Translations under genes and position numbers: made by a program | Shown: positions 31,395 to 39,294 of the stretch, in pieces | Numbering within the stretch: the first letter of the stretch is position 1 | Layout of the letters: each line of letters opens with the position of its first letter | Source of the DNA: Litoribrevibacter albus | GTDB lineage: Bacteria > Pseudomonadota > Gammaproteobacteria > Pseudomonadales > Litoribrevibacteraceae | DNA length: 39,294 bases | Direction: 5' to 3' | NCBI RefSeq assembly: GCF_030159995.1 | Contig: NZ_BSNM01000014.1 | Coordinates: 445,802-485,095 of the forward strand | Notes under the pieces: generated by a model | Seen by the model: the letters and a program-made list of their open reading frames with translations, nothing else | What the model was told of the DNA's origin: nothing | The model's database searches: none

Positions 31395-32306
31395 TTAATC
31401 CATGTCAGCACAAGGCTCTATAACGCAGGATTCTTTAACTTCCCAAGCCAATAAGGCAGATTTCCTATCCAGCCCCCAACGATAACCACCCAGCTCACCC
31501 GTACCACGCAACACGCGATGACAAGGAATCAGATAAGCCAACGGGTTCGCACCAATGGCCGAAGCCACAGCCCTCACCGCTTTGGGTTTACCGATGGCAT
31601 CGGCAATGCGTTGGTAACTGGTTACGGCGCCGTATGGCAAATTGAGCAGGGCCTTCCATACCTGAATTTGAAAGTTCGTGCCTTTGGCCAACAACACCAT
31701 TTGAATGGGCGAGGTACCTTGTGCGGCTGTTGATGGCTCAAATAAGGCATCAGCAGTAAAGCGGGTTTTCGGTTCGTCATGAATCAAACGCGCCTTTGCC
31801 CAGTTGCTTTCCAACTGAAGAAGCCCAGTGCCATCCTGTTCATCTTCCAGAAACGTTAATTGGCAAATCCCTCGCTCTGTCTGAGCGACAAAGACAAAGC
31901 CGAAGGCTGTAGGATGAACACCGTAATAGATCTCCAACCCCTCACCCAATTGAGCGTATTGTCCTGGCGTCACTGCTTCCATCGTAATGAACAAATCATG
32001 TAAACGGCCGGAGCCCGACAAGCCAACATCCAGTGCGGTATCAATCAGCGATTTGTTATCAGCCAGATGTTGCTTTGCAGATTCCAACGTCAGGTGTTTG
32101 CTGAATTGCTTTGGCGTCACCCCAGCCCACTCCTTAAACATCTTTTGGAAATGGTATTCACTGAGGTGAACGTGTGCAGCCACCTCTTCCAAACTGGGTT
32201 GAGCAGAGACATTAGCTTTAAGATAAGCGATGGCTTTCTCAACGCGTTGATAGTTTTTAGCACGGGATAGTCTGTTATTTTCAATTAATTGGAATTCAGC
32301 AATCAT
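31395..32306 (-). CDS. Ada-like protein: AraC DNA-binding domain fused to O6-alkylguanine-DNA alkyltransferase
   Basis: A 303-residue protein. The N-terminal part holds an AraC helix-turn-helix (EEVAAHVHLSEYHFQKMFKE, AGVTPKQFSKHLTL), the middle resembles the Ada linker domain, and the C-terminal half is an alkyltransferase with PCHRV (active-site Cys at about 264) and RAVASAIGANPLAYLI before it. Unlike full E. coli Ada it lacks the N-terminal zinc domain with the methylphosphotriester-accepting Cys. It should therefore repair O6-methylguanine and bind DNA, but it cannot sense phosphotriesters in the Ada way. A second alkyltransferase, Ogt-like, is at 728-1246. GAGC precedes the ATG; the ribosome site is weak. 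Confidence 0.9.
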   Translation of the reverse strand: MIAEFQLIENNRLSRAKNYQRVEKAIAYLKANVSAQPSLEEVAAHVHLSEYHFQKMFKEWAGVTPKQFSKHLTLESAKQHLADNKSLIDTALDVGLSGSGRLHDLFITMEAVTPGQYAQLGEGLEIYYGVHPTAFGFVFVAQTERGICQLTFLEDEQDGTGLLQLESNWAKARLIHDEPKTRFTADALFEPSTAAQGTSPIQMVLLAKGTNFQIQVWKALLNLPYGAVTSYQRIADAIGKPKAVRAVASAIGANPLAYLIPCHRVLRGTGELGGYRWGLDRKSALLAWEVKESCVIEPCADMD

Positions 32307-32477
32307 AAGCTCAGTCTAACGTCAGTATTATGATCAATCGGTAGTAATAGGATCAGTCACAGGTTATAAGATGAGTCTAACCGTTCTGAGCCAGTAAGCG
32401 ACCCGATTCTTGCGCTCTTGTACCAGATCGTCAAAGCAAAAAACAAACGGATCGAATGAAGCGAATGCGCTAACGCA

Positions 32478-33527
32478 TTAGAGCAACCGTTTTTGATATT
32501 GCAACGGAGTCTCATCAAACCATTGCTTGAAAGCCCGACTAAATGCGCTCTGTTCCGAATAACCAAGCATCAACGCAACCTCCGGCAAGGTTAACTTCCT
32601 GTCTTTGAGATATTGTTTTGCCAGCAACATCCGGGTGTCTTTCAGTAATTCACGGAACACCACTCCTTCTTCATGAAGACGACGATGTAAGCTGCGAGTA
32701 GACAAGTGAAACTGCTCAGCCACAGCTTCTACCGTAGGCTCCCCTTCCTGCAATGCACGCACTAACACCTTTCTGACCTTGATTAAGAAATTGTCTTTGT
32801 CGTCATCGGCATTGGGGGCTTTTTCAAGCAAATTCTCCGCTTGCATGCTCATCAGCTGATGTAGCTGTTGATCGCTGCCCTGAATAGGCAAAGAGAAATA
32901 AGACGCAGGAAAGGTGACACTCAAATTGGGTTGCCCAAAGTTCACCTCACAATCAAAATAGTCGCGATAGATGACTTCATTGTCAGTCGCGACTTTGTTC
33001 GTGAAGTTAATGCTAATCGGCTTGATGGAATCGTCCGCCAGCATTTCTCTCGCCAGACTCACCAAGGCTGAGATCAAAAGTTCGTCGGAAAGCTGATTTG
33101 AATAACCGTAATCTGCCTCCCAAATCAGCTTAGCCAAAAAGCGCCCTTGGGAATCACTTTCAAAAGTCAGCGCCGCGCGATTACCATCGTATAGTAAGCG
33201 TTGGAAACGTTCGAAACAGCGAAGAGCCTGTTCCAAATCCTGACTGGTTTTAAGCAAATAGCCCAAGCACCCGAAGTACTCAACCTTAACGAACTCCCCT
33301 ATCTTCAGCCCAAGTGCTGGCTGCCCTAATGCGTGCTGCAAGCTTTCCAACAAAGTCCACCACTGTTCGAATGAAAGATGCTGAACGTTTGATACCAACG
33401 CCAATTGCTCTTTGAGCGCTTCCGGTGGATTACTCAAAATATCCGGACTCAGTTCCGTCATGTAGTGCTTAACGAAGTCGGATATCAGATTGGATACGTC
33501 AGACGTAATAAACAGGTTGTTGAGCAT
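32478..33527 (-). CDS. AraC family regulator with N-terminal ligand-binding domain (OruR/ArgR-like type)
   Basis: A 349-residue regulator. The N-terminal part (about 20-205) is the ligand-binding domain found in AraC proteins of the OruR group (LGQPALGLKIGEFVKVEYFG is a typical segment). The C-terminal AraC HTH pair starts near 250 and includes VEAVAEQFHLSTRSLHRRLHEEG and LPEVALMLGYSEQSAFSRAF, followed by KQWFDETPLQYQ. It is divergent from the sterol-desaturase-family gene at 33733, and two direct repeats (33578-33614) between them look like AraC half-sites. That gene is therefore the probable target. No ribosome site is obvious before the ATG. Confidence 0.9.
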   Translation of the reverse strand: MLNNLFITSDVSNLISDFVKHYMTELSPDILSNPPEALKEQLALVSNVQHLSFEQWWTLLESLQHALGQPALGLKIGEFVKVEYFGCLGYLLKTSQDLEQALRCFERFQRLLYDGNRAALTFESDSQGRFLAKLIWEADYGYSNQLSDELLISALVSLAREMLADDSIKPISINFTNKVATDNEVIYRDYFDCEVNFGQPNLSVTFPASYFSLPIQGSDQQLHQLMSMQAENLLEKAPNADDDKDNFLIKVRKVLVRALQEGEPTVEAVAEQFHLSTRSLHRRLHEEGVVFRELLKDTRMLLAKQYLKDRKLTLPEVALMLGYSEQSAFSRAFKQWFDETPLQYQKRLL

Positions 33528-33577
33528 GACTAAGTATTCGTATTAACCATCAAAGATCTAATTAAAATGCATATTGG

Positions 33578-33614
33578 CTCAGATTGTCAAAAACAAGACT
33601 CAGTTAGTCAATAA
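33578..33614. promoter_or_regulatory. Candidate AraC-type operator: two direct repeats spaced 21 bp
   Basis: CTCAGATTGTCAAAAA (33578-33593) and CTCAGTTAGTCAATAA (33599-33614) share 13 of 16 bases and start 21 bp apart, two turns of the helix. They lie between an AraC regulator gene and its divergent neighbour, where operators of this family usually are. Confidence 0.55.
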
Positions 33615-33732
33615 TGTCTTGCGTTTCAATTCTACTATTTAAGCCTGAGAGAACAGTTAACGCATGAGTCGTTCAACACAACTATAACTACAAAGATCGC
33701 TTAACAGATCGACAAAATTAGTGAGGCGTAGA

Positions 33733-34635
33733 ATGCAAGATTTACTGCATGCAATTGGCTTTATCATCACCTTCGGGGTGTTTTTTGTGGGGATTATCAT
33801 TGCGGAAGCCTACTACTGGCACCGTAAAGGCCGCACCGACATTTATGATTTTAAAGAAACCATCGCCAGCATCACCACGGGTGCCATGTATAAAATCACC
33901 GACGGTATATTGATTGCCGTTGTTATTACAGGGCTGTACGACTACATCTATCAATTTGGCCTACAGTACATTCCAAACGACGGCATCTGGAGCGTATTAC
34001 TGATCTTCTTCGCAGTAGACTTCGTGTTCTACTGGTATCACAGAGCCATGCATAACATTCGCTGGTTATGGACAGGCCACGTAACGCACCACTCCTCTAC
34101 ACGCATGAATTTCTCAACAGCGCTACGCCAGAACTTTTTGTATGACCTGAACTTCGGCTGGCTTATCTGGTGGCTTCCTATTGCCCTCATCGGTTTTGAC
34201 AAAGACTGGGCCATCATCGCCATTGAATTAAACCTTGCGTATCAGTTCTTCATTCATACTGAAATGGTGAACAAGCTTGGTTGGTGGGAGAAATTCTTCA
34301 ACACGCCATCACACCACCGCGTACATCACGGCAGCAACCCGGAGCAAATCGACACCAACTTCGGTGGTGTACTGATCATCTGGGACAAAATCTTCGGCAC
34401 CTTTGTCGATGAAAAAGACGCTGGAATCATCAAATACGGGTTAACCACACGTCAACCAACGACCTTAAATCCGATTCGTCTATGTACCGATGAATTCGTA
34501 TGCATGGTGAAAGACATTCTTCGCCACAAAGATCCACGCATACTTTGGAAAGGCCCGAACTGGGTAGAGAAAACCTATGGGCGAGAGGAAGAACAAACGG
34601 CTTCAACTGCTTCGTCAAATACGGTGAGTAATTGA
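33733..34635 (+). CDS. Sterol desaturase/fatty-acid hydroxylase-family membrane protein
   Basis: A 300-residue integral membrane diiron enzyme. The His clusters are present in order: HRAMH, HVTHH and HHRVHH near residues 105, 120 and 200, with another His (FFIHTEM) between. These eight or so His residues bind two irons in this superfamily. Four hydrophobic helices surround them. The start is ATG at 33733, because GAGG lies 6 nt upstream; GTG at 33721 is twelve bases further out. The substrate (sterol, fatty acid or other lipid) is unknown. It is followed by a strong terminator and divergent from an AraC regulator. Confidence 0.93.
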   Translation: MQDLLHAIGFIITFGVFFVGIIIAEAYYWHRKGRTDIYDFKETIASITTGAMYKITDGILIAVVITGLYDYIYQFGLQYIPNDGIWSVLLIFFAVDFVFYWYHRAMHNIRWLWTGHVTHHSSTRMNFSTALRQNFLYDLNFGWLIWWLPIALIGFDKDWAIIAIELNLAYQFFIHTEMVNKLGWWEKFFNTPSHHRVHHGSNPEQIDTNFGGVLIIWDKIFGTFVDEKDAGIIKYGLTTRQPTTLNPIRLCTDEFVCMVKDILRHKDPRILWKGPNWVEKTYGREEEQTASTASSNTVSN

Positions 34636-34639
34636 TGGT

Positions 34640-34661
34640 GGGCTCCGAAAGGAGCCCTTTT
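34640..34661 (+). terminator. Strong rho-independent terminator after the hydroxylase gene
   Basis: GGGCTCC (34640-34646), a GAAA tetraloop and GGAGCCC (34651-34657) form a 7-bp perfect stem followed by TTTTACTTTT. It lies 4 nt after the stop codon. Confidence 0.95.
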
Positions 34662-34677
34662 ACTTTTGGTTATGAAC

Positions 34678-34878
34678 CTACTCACCAACCAACTTTGTGC
34701 TTTGACAAGTGCCATTAACTTTAGAAAAATAATACATCAGCAAACCGTACTCACTATTTTCTGATCCTGGACTCCAAATTAAATAGCTATTACTTTCCTC
34801 GAATACCGAAAACTTGTAAGGCTTGCCCCAAGCATCAACCAAAGCAGACTTATCTTTACAAAAAAAGAAATTCCTATC
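34678..34878 (-). pseudogene. Truncated fragment with a GspG-like (pseudopilin-type) C-terminus
   Basis: The minus strand has an open frame of 66 codons without a start. It contains KSALVDAWGKPYKF and SYLIWSPGSENSEYG, followed by two Cys (one at the start, one near the end) and a final STKLVGE. The order D-x-W-G-x-P-Y ... Y-x-I-W-S-x-G is that of the C-terminal end of type II secretion major-pseudopilin and related small proteins. The 5' part, with prepilin peptide and hydrophobic helix, is missing, and a TAG closes the frame upstream. It is probably the remains of a gene lost here. The rest of the 34.7-35.1 kb gap shows only short palindromes. Confidence 0.55.
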
Positions 34879-35081
34879 CTACACTTTCTAAGATGCGTAC
34901 CACCTTCAAGGTACTTATGATTCGAAATAAGAATCACTCATTAACATCAGACTTGGGAGAATCATATCAGTCAGGAAGCCCCAGCATAGGGTCAAAATTT
35001 TCATGGAAGGATTTGAATTAGAGTGGAATTACTGAAAAAAGTAATGTACGTGATTACACAAACTACGACCAAAGTGTCTGC

Positions 35082-35948
35082 ATGAGAATTATATCGTTAT
35101 TCATATCTTTAATATTTTTAAATATACCCACTGCTTACTCCCAGATTGTGTCCGTGGCCGGAGTGCCCGAAACCAAAATCGCTTATGAATCCATGCTGGC
35201 GCAAAAAGGTAAAAATCCACTGGCAATAAACGACTACCGCTCTGAGTATTCCAGCAGGCCAGTGATATCCTTGATTATCATCCAACAGGCTCTACATGCA
35301 TGAGGCATAAACGCCACAATCGACTTTGTACCCTTCCCAAATCTCGCAAAAAGCATCAGAGAAGTAAAAAACGGAAGAGTTACCATTTTAGCTTCAGACA
35401 TGTGGGAATCTGATTTCGATGAATCTGTCTACAAATCAGCTCCCTTTATTCGAAAGGGAGAGTTTGAAAAGGGAATATACACCACTGCCGACTCAGATCT
35501 GCATAAGGGAACATGCGATCTTGCAATACTACAAAAATTAGCGCCTTTAACGGAAAACTCCTGGGGAACCGATATAGAGGTCCTCAATCATATGCAGTTC
35601 AAGACCATTCATACAGCTTCGCGATATAACCTTCTTTTCAAAATGTTGAATAAAAAACGAGCTGACTTCATTTTGCTGGAATTCAGCAGTGAGTCCACTA
35701 CTCTCGCCCATCGAGATCCGTCAGGAGATCTTTACCCTGTTGAAGGGATAAAGGTAGTTTTTCCTTTCAGCAGGCATTTCATGGTTTCAAAAAAGCATTC
35801 TCACGGCCAAAGAATTTATAATGCTTTGCAAAAGGGTCTGAAAATCCTACGTAAAAACGGAACCATTGAAAAAGCGCTCTATCAATCAAAATTAAAGCTG
35901 GAAAGGGTTAAAGACTGGAAAGTCATTTACCCTCAGCAGGACAACTAG
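35082..35948 (+). pseudogene. Periplasmic substrate-binding-like protein gene broken by an in-frame TGA
   Basis: The sequence from ATG at 35082 reads a signal peptide (IISLFISLIFLNIPTAYS) and a binding-protein-like domain. The frame meets TGA at 35301 after LIIIQQALHA and then continues in the same frame with GINATIDFVPFPNLAKSIRE through to 35948. The whole would be about 288 residues, the size of extracellular solute-binding proteins (family 3), and VPFPN is typical of them. A single CGA-to-TGA change would account for the break. A selenocysteine reading is not supported, because no SECIS-like hairpin is evident. Function in life is likely lost or reduced. The downstream half (35400-35948) could still be translated from an internal start but lacks a signal peptide. 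Confidence 0.8.
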
Positions 35949-36123
35949 TTAATTGAGGGTAAAAGCAAGGACCTCCAACAAGATCCAAGTCAACAGCCAC
36001 TAAAAAGCCAGTTTTTATTAGCCCTGACCCAATTGACTCTAACAACACCATACCTTGGGATAATCTAAACATCTGCAGCAAAACAGCGAAAAACGCCTTC
36101 TTCATGTATAAGTCGTTCGATCT

Positions 36124-36663
36124 TCATCTTAAACCGCTTTGACGAACTGCTGCTGAAAAATCAACCAAAAATGAAGTGATTGATGACTCAATCTCGGGCA
36201 CACGCAGTAACTCTCCGATTTCATTTGGAGACTTTCCAATGAGTGGTACACGCAAAAATAGGTGCTCAAGAAAATTTGAGCTCACCGTCGAAAGTACTAA
36301 CCTTAGCGAAAGTAGCATATCTTCGCCCCGATGAGATGCATGGACTAAAGCTATGGGCTTGTCGATAATTTCATCACGAGAAACCATCCAATCGATGGCA
36401 TTTTTTAGACCACCGGGTATGGCTCTAACATATTCAGGACTTGAGATTATAATCCCATCAGTATTAGAAACCGCTTTCATAAATTCACGTACTTCGGCCG
36501 GAGTAGCATCGCCCTCTAAGTCTGGAGAAAAAACGGGAAGCATATTGAGACTTTGAAAGACCGACAGCTCAATACCAGCTGGAGCAAGATCTTTCATGCC
36601 TACCAATAAAGCAGTATTCGTAGACTCTTTTCGTGCACTACCGGAGATGGCTAGTAATTTCAT
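36124..36663 (-). CDS. NADPH-dependent FMN reductase-family protein
   Basis: A 179-residue flavodoxin-like protein. The start is ATG at 36663 with AAGGA 5 nt upstream. The FMN-binding loop ISGSARKESTNTALL is at residues 6-20, and IISSPEYVRAIPGGLKNAIDW is the second conserved region. Such proteins reduce flavin or quinone or act on azo/chromate compounds, and the substrate is not predictable. A longer frame to 36768 is without a ribosome site. The gene lies at the start of a more AT-rich region of minus-strand singletons. It follows a region with no gene between 35949 and 36123. Confidence 0.9.
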   Translation of the reverse strand: MKLLAISGSARKESTNTALLVGMKDLAPAGIELSVFQSLNMLPVFSPDLEGDATPAEVREFMKAVSNTDGIIISSPEYVRAIPGGLKNAIDWMVSRDEIIDKPIALVHASHRGEDMLLSLRLVLSTVSSNFLEHLFLRVPLIGKSPNEIGELLRVPEIESSITSFLVDFSAAVRQSGLR

Positions 36664-36877
36664 ACCGTCCTTGTTTTGGCTTAAAGCCCGCATAATAGGC
36701 GGGAATGCATGGCTACAGCTAAAATTAGCGAGGAACGATCGCCAGCCGAGCTTCATACGTCCATTCATTAATTCGTTTGTTATGTTTTTAAACCACGTTC
36801 TATTGCGGATACCTAATGCAAAATACCTAACACGAAGATCGTTTGTTGAATGGTTACGAACTCACGGCTGGTTACTA

Positions 36878-37387
36878 CTAAAACCTAGCACCATCACAAT
36901 AAACGAATACTTGATCAGTGATTTTCTTAAAATGACTACCGCTTTCAGGTTTATTTCTTATATTTAATGGCCCAGGATGATTAACCTTAATAACTACGCT
37001 ATCACGCCCTCGCCCATATTCGATAGTTTCAATATTTTCGGTAGACAATAGCTCTTCGTATTTTCCAGCTACTTTAACCAAACGAAGATGAGCATGCTTT
37101 GGATCAAGTCCAACTGTCTCCCAATCTGGGGATGAAATATAGGAGATCTCACCATTAAATATGGCAACAGTATGTTGATCATTGCTCCATACTTTTTGAT
37201 ATTTATTGGCTAAAGCTACATCATTAACCCAATGCTTGATATATTCGATATTACTTTCGTTTTCTGCCGTAGAGGCCAAGTACTCACATTGTTCCTTTAA
37301 AAAGCTGTCAGTACGCCAACCGACATAAGCGAACCCACCAACCAGAAATATCAAGATAATTCCAAATATTTTAAACAGTGTGCGCAT
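36878..37387 (-). CDS. Membrane-anchored hypothetical protein
   Basis: A 169-residue protein with one N-terminal membrane helix (FKIFGIILIFLVGGFAYVGW) and an extracytosolic or cytosolic C-terminal part. Two Cys occur (EQCEYL; FVYCDG). There is a central WSNDQHTVAIFNGEISYISS and a later GRGRDSVVIKVNHPGPL stretch. The family is not recognised. It lies 39 nt downstream of the nuclease-like gene on the same strand, so the two could be cotranscribed; a membrane-anchored partner of a nuclease would be a familiar arrangement in defence systems, but nothing here proves it. The ribosome site is weak. Confidence 0.6.
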   Translation of the reverse strand: MRTLFKIFGIILIFLVGGFAYVGWRTDSFLKEQCEYLASTAENESNIEYIKHWVNDVALANKYQKVWSNDQHTVAIFNGEISYISSPDWETVGLDPKHAHLRLVKVAGKYEELLSTENIETIEYGRGRDSVVIKVNHPGPLNIRNKPESGSHFKKITDQVFVYCDGARF

Positions 37388-37426
37388 ATGTATATGTGCT
37401 CGCTAAGAGTTGAAATCAATTGAATA

Positions 37427-38419
37427 TTAGTAACTGTATTCAAGAACAAACCCTGTATCGCTCATACCCATTTTCATAAGAAGATCTTTCAACTCTTTCG
37501 CGAATATAATTTTCACACTTTCATCTAAACTAGACACATCGAGATTATGTTCTTTCTTACATTTAGTGACGATTACATACTTGTCTATTAAAACCAGGCC
37601 TTCATTTTTCCAATATTCATCTGCCTTCGATATCTGCTCAACAGCATATCCAGACATATAACCAGAGTAGTCTTTAACCTGTATAGCTATTGCATACTGG
37701 AAATCAACTAATCCCGGAAACTTGATTAAAATATCAGTCCCATGTTGTTTTTCTAAAACACCACTTGTTCGTTCTACAACAATAGGAGACGGATATATTT
37801 TTTTGAAGCCTTCGACTAAAGCGTACTCCCACTCTTCATTTGATAAGTTCTCGTTTAAACGGTCATATAGCTCATTAGAGAATTTTTCTGTATCAAAGCT
37901 ACGATTAAGGCTATCACTAAGTATATTGTGAAACCTATTTGTAAAGCTGAGTTCACTTCTTAACTCTTTATCTTCCTGCTGAATTATTTTCTCAATAGCA
38001 TTACTGCAATGACCAATACTCCAGAATCTAGATATGTTCTTTAGAGTCGACCGTATATCTCCTGTTACTGACTTATTTCTTCTAACAAATTGTTTCACTA
38101 ATTTTGCGGGGAAAATATGGCCATAATCACCAAGAGCTGGCTCTATTTCAAATTTGTAGCCTGTATCGAAATCTTCGGTCGCTTCAACTACAGCAACTTC
38201 ATCCCAAGTAGGAAGACGAGGAATAAGTAAAATATCGCCTTTCTTTACTTTATTAAAGATAGGTAGGTTTCGCTTGGCACCACTATCCATAGTCAAGTTA
38301 GTTAAGCATTGTTTCTCATCCCAGCCCCAACCTTGACGCAGGCGCCCTTGCTCTAACTCTGAGCGAAAAAAGTCAATCTTGTTCTTGTTTATTCGATAAC
38401 CCCAATAATTCCTAGTCAT
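37427..38419 (-). CDS. Probable restriction-type nuclease: N-terminal PUA/EVE-like reader plus PD-(D/E)XK domain
   Basis: A 330-residue protein in two parts. The N-terminal part (1-135) reads YWGYRINKNK, GRLRQGWGW, VKKGDILLIPRLPTWDEVAV, DYGHIFPAKLVKQF and NISRFWSIG; this resembles PUA/EVE-type domains that bind modified bases. The C-terminal part has a helix with Glu204, then HGTDILIKF (Asp229) and IAIQVKDYSG (Gln247-x-Lys249), matching the D...QxK form of the PD-(D/E)XK nuclease fold as in Mrr-like enzymes. Together they suggest a modification-dependent restriction nuclease. No methyltransferase is adjacent, as is usual for such enzymes. The sequence is AT-rich compared with its flanks on the left, consistent with horizontal acquisition. 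Confidence 0.75.
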   Translation of the reverse strand: MTRNYWGYRINKNKIDFFRSELEQGRLRQGWGWDEKQCLTNLTMDSGAKRNLPIFNKVKKGDILLIPRLPTWDEVAVVEATEDFDTGYKFEIEPALGDYGHIFPAKLVKQFVRRNKSVTGDIRSTLKNISRFWSIGHCSNAIEKIIQQEDKELRSELSFTNRFHNILSDSLNRSFDTEKFSNELYDRLNENLSNEEWEYALVEGFKKIYPSPIVVERTSGVLEKQHGTDILIKFPGLVDFQYAIAIQVKDYSGYMSGYAVEQISKADEYWKNEGLVLIDKYVIVTKCKKEHNLDVSSLDESVKIIFAKELKDLLMKMGMSDTGFVLEYSY

Positions 38420-38526
38420 TTTATCTATCCATTAAAACAGAGTATTAAGAATCGAGCTCTGACCTTGGAGGGGCCTTCAGGTTTTTGCGCCTTGACAATC
38501 CCCGGTCATATAGATGTTAGCCATAT

Positions 38527-39123
38527 TTATGCGATTTGTTCAATTCTGCATTTTTGGCACAGAGGATAGTTATTCACTAACTCCGATATCTGTGATTTCA
38601 TTTGAGCAAAGGAAGTACCGTACAAATAAAAAGCCGTTTCGGTTGGGCCTTGCCAGTAACTGTAAACTTTGCCATTACCTTGCGTAAGCCGATCAAGCTC
38701 ACTGTAGACATGGTTGGAGTCACTTCTTGCATATACCTCGGAGTCCAAATCGGTACCATTTAAGTAAATTGCTAACCCTTCTAAAGTGCCAAACTCAATT
38801 TCGGAATCAGTGGCTTCTACTTTGATTTTTGACCCTTTTGGCACACCTATTTGTTCAAGTGATGATCTGATTAAATCGACAGTATCATTGCTTGAATTGC
38901 CAACTTGAATTTCTACATCACAATATTCGATTTCACCAGATTGGGATTGAAGAGTGCCACCACCTGATACTTCACCGATTGAGTTTTTCGAAAGAATTTC
39001 ATCGAGAGGATCTTCGTATATTTCGCCTCTGTGCATAGGCTGAATACGAGCATTAATCGTGACCACAATAAATTCTGGTTCAATTTCTACCTTATTTTCC
39101 TTTTTCTTGAATAATCCGAACAA
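38527..39123 (-). CDS. Hypothetical cytosolic protein
   Basis: A 198-residue protein. The start is TTG at 39123, giving MFGLFKKKENKVE; AAGGAG lies 8 nt upstream, and the frame back to 39198 has no site. The sequence is acidic with a Gly-rich segment (GEVSGGGTLQSQSGEIEYCD) and a region VDLIRSSLEQIGVPKGSKIK suggestive of an alpha/beta domain. It ends with a C-x2-C pair, NYPLCQKCRIEQIA, which could bind metal. I do not recognise a family with certainty. It lies upstream of the nuclease gene in the same direction, 107 nt away, in the AT-rich tail of the window. Confidence 0.7.
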   Translation of the reverse strand: MFGLFKKKENKVEIEPEFIVVTINARIQPMHRGEIYEDPLDEILSKNSIGEVSGGGTLQSQSGEIEYCDVEIQVGNSSNDTVDLIRSSLEQIGVPKGSKIKVEATDSEIEFGTLEGLAIYLNGTDLDSEVYARSDSNHVYSELDRLTQGNGKVYSYWQGPTETAFYLYGTSFAQMKSQISELVNNYPLCQKCRIEQIA

Positions 39124-39294
39124 TGTTCGATCTCCTTTTTTGTGGCTAACGAACCTGTAGAAAAACCTTCTACAGTCCTTGTTTTTGTTATCGAACATCC
39201 TACCCGACTCACTGTTTTTATTGAATATTGTTTATTCGCATTAGGCCCACATAACTTCTTATTCTGCGCTTAACAGGACTATTTCTTAGCCAAC

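Noticed and set aside
35301-35303. TGA considered as a selenocysteine codon
   Set aside because: No SECIS-like hairpin follows, the family does not use selenocysteine, and a simple CGA-to-TGA mutation explains it.
35923-36105. Sixty-residue minus-strand ORF with a hydrophobic N-terminus
   Set aside because: It overlaps the end of the substrate-binding-protein gene, has no ribosome binding site and no family resemblance.
36769-36877. ATAACAAACG near the FMN reductase start, similar to the edge of Vibrio cassette repeats
   Set aside because: Only about ten bases match; the partner half of an attC site is not present, so it is probably chance in AT-rich DNA.
38420-38526. Intergenic stretch considered as an integron attC site
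   Set aside because: GCTAAC and imperfect inverted segments (GACCGGGG against CCCC...GGTC) occur, but no paired GTTRRRY and RYYYAAC core sites with the right spacing were found; no integrase or cassette array is in the window.

Overview
The window reads as chromosomal DNA of a Gram-negative, probably marine gammaproteobacterium of moderate GC. The clues are the oxygen-independent ubiquinone genes ubiUVT behind an FNR/Anr-type box, norE/norF-like genes, several lipoproteins and secreted proteins, and an ECF42-type sigma factor. The genus cannot be fixed from this sequence. No rRNA, tRNA, CRISPR array or intact transposon was seen. Most genes lie on the minus strand.

Layout. 1-2.3 kb: the end of a large repeat protein, an O6-alkylguanine-DNA alkyltransferase, a cold-shock protein and a decayed gene fragment. 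2.3-5.7 kb: an M50 membrane protease, a DUF3592 protein, a LysE exporter and a possible HEPN-like protein. 5.8-10.3 kb: an anaerobic-respiration region with ubiV-ubiU facing ubiT across a perfect FNR palindrome, then a small Gly-rich membrane protein and norE-norF without norCB. 10.3-13.4 kb: a DUF1428/YCII/DGPF-VOC operon below an ECF42 sigma factor gene, with a matching candidate promoter. 13.5-20.1 kb: a methyltransferase, an AraC regulator, a second LysE exporter preceded by a long hairpin over its ribosome binding site, a cation/proton antiporter and assorted enzymes. 20.2-25.6 kb: secreted or envelope proteins (a lipase-like hydrolase with an anchored partner, and a lipoprotein metallophosphatase). 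25.7-34.6 kb: a GNAT, a class A beta-lactamase with RSG in place of KTG, a COG0523 metallochaperone GTPase with an expandable His/Asp repeat and a coupled 48-residue ORF, an HD-GYP protein, an Ada-like protein, and an AraC regulator divergent from a sterol-desaturase-family hydroxylase.

34.6-39.3 kb is a more AT-rich accessory tail. It holds a truncated GspG-like fragment, a substrate-binding-protein gene broken by one in-frame TGA, an FMN reductase, two uncharacterised proteins and a PUA/EVE-like plus PD-(D/E)XK nuclease.

Themes. (1) Low-oxygen adaptation: ubiUVT would supply quinone without O2, and norEF would assist nitric oxide reduction. (2) A self-contained ECF42-DGPF regulon. (3) Gene decay: at least two broken genes, both explainable by a single CGA-to-TGA change, plus three fragments. 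(4) A possible uncharacterised nuclease at the right end. No complete new multi-gene system could be demonstrated. The best candidates for new biology are the nuclease, the HEPN-like protein, the hairpin-controlled exporter and the small ORF coupled to the metallochaperone.
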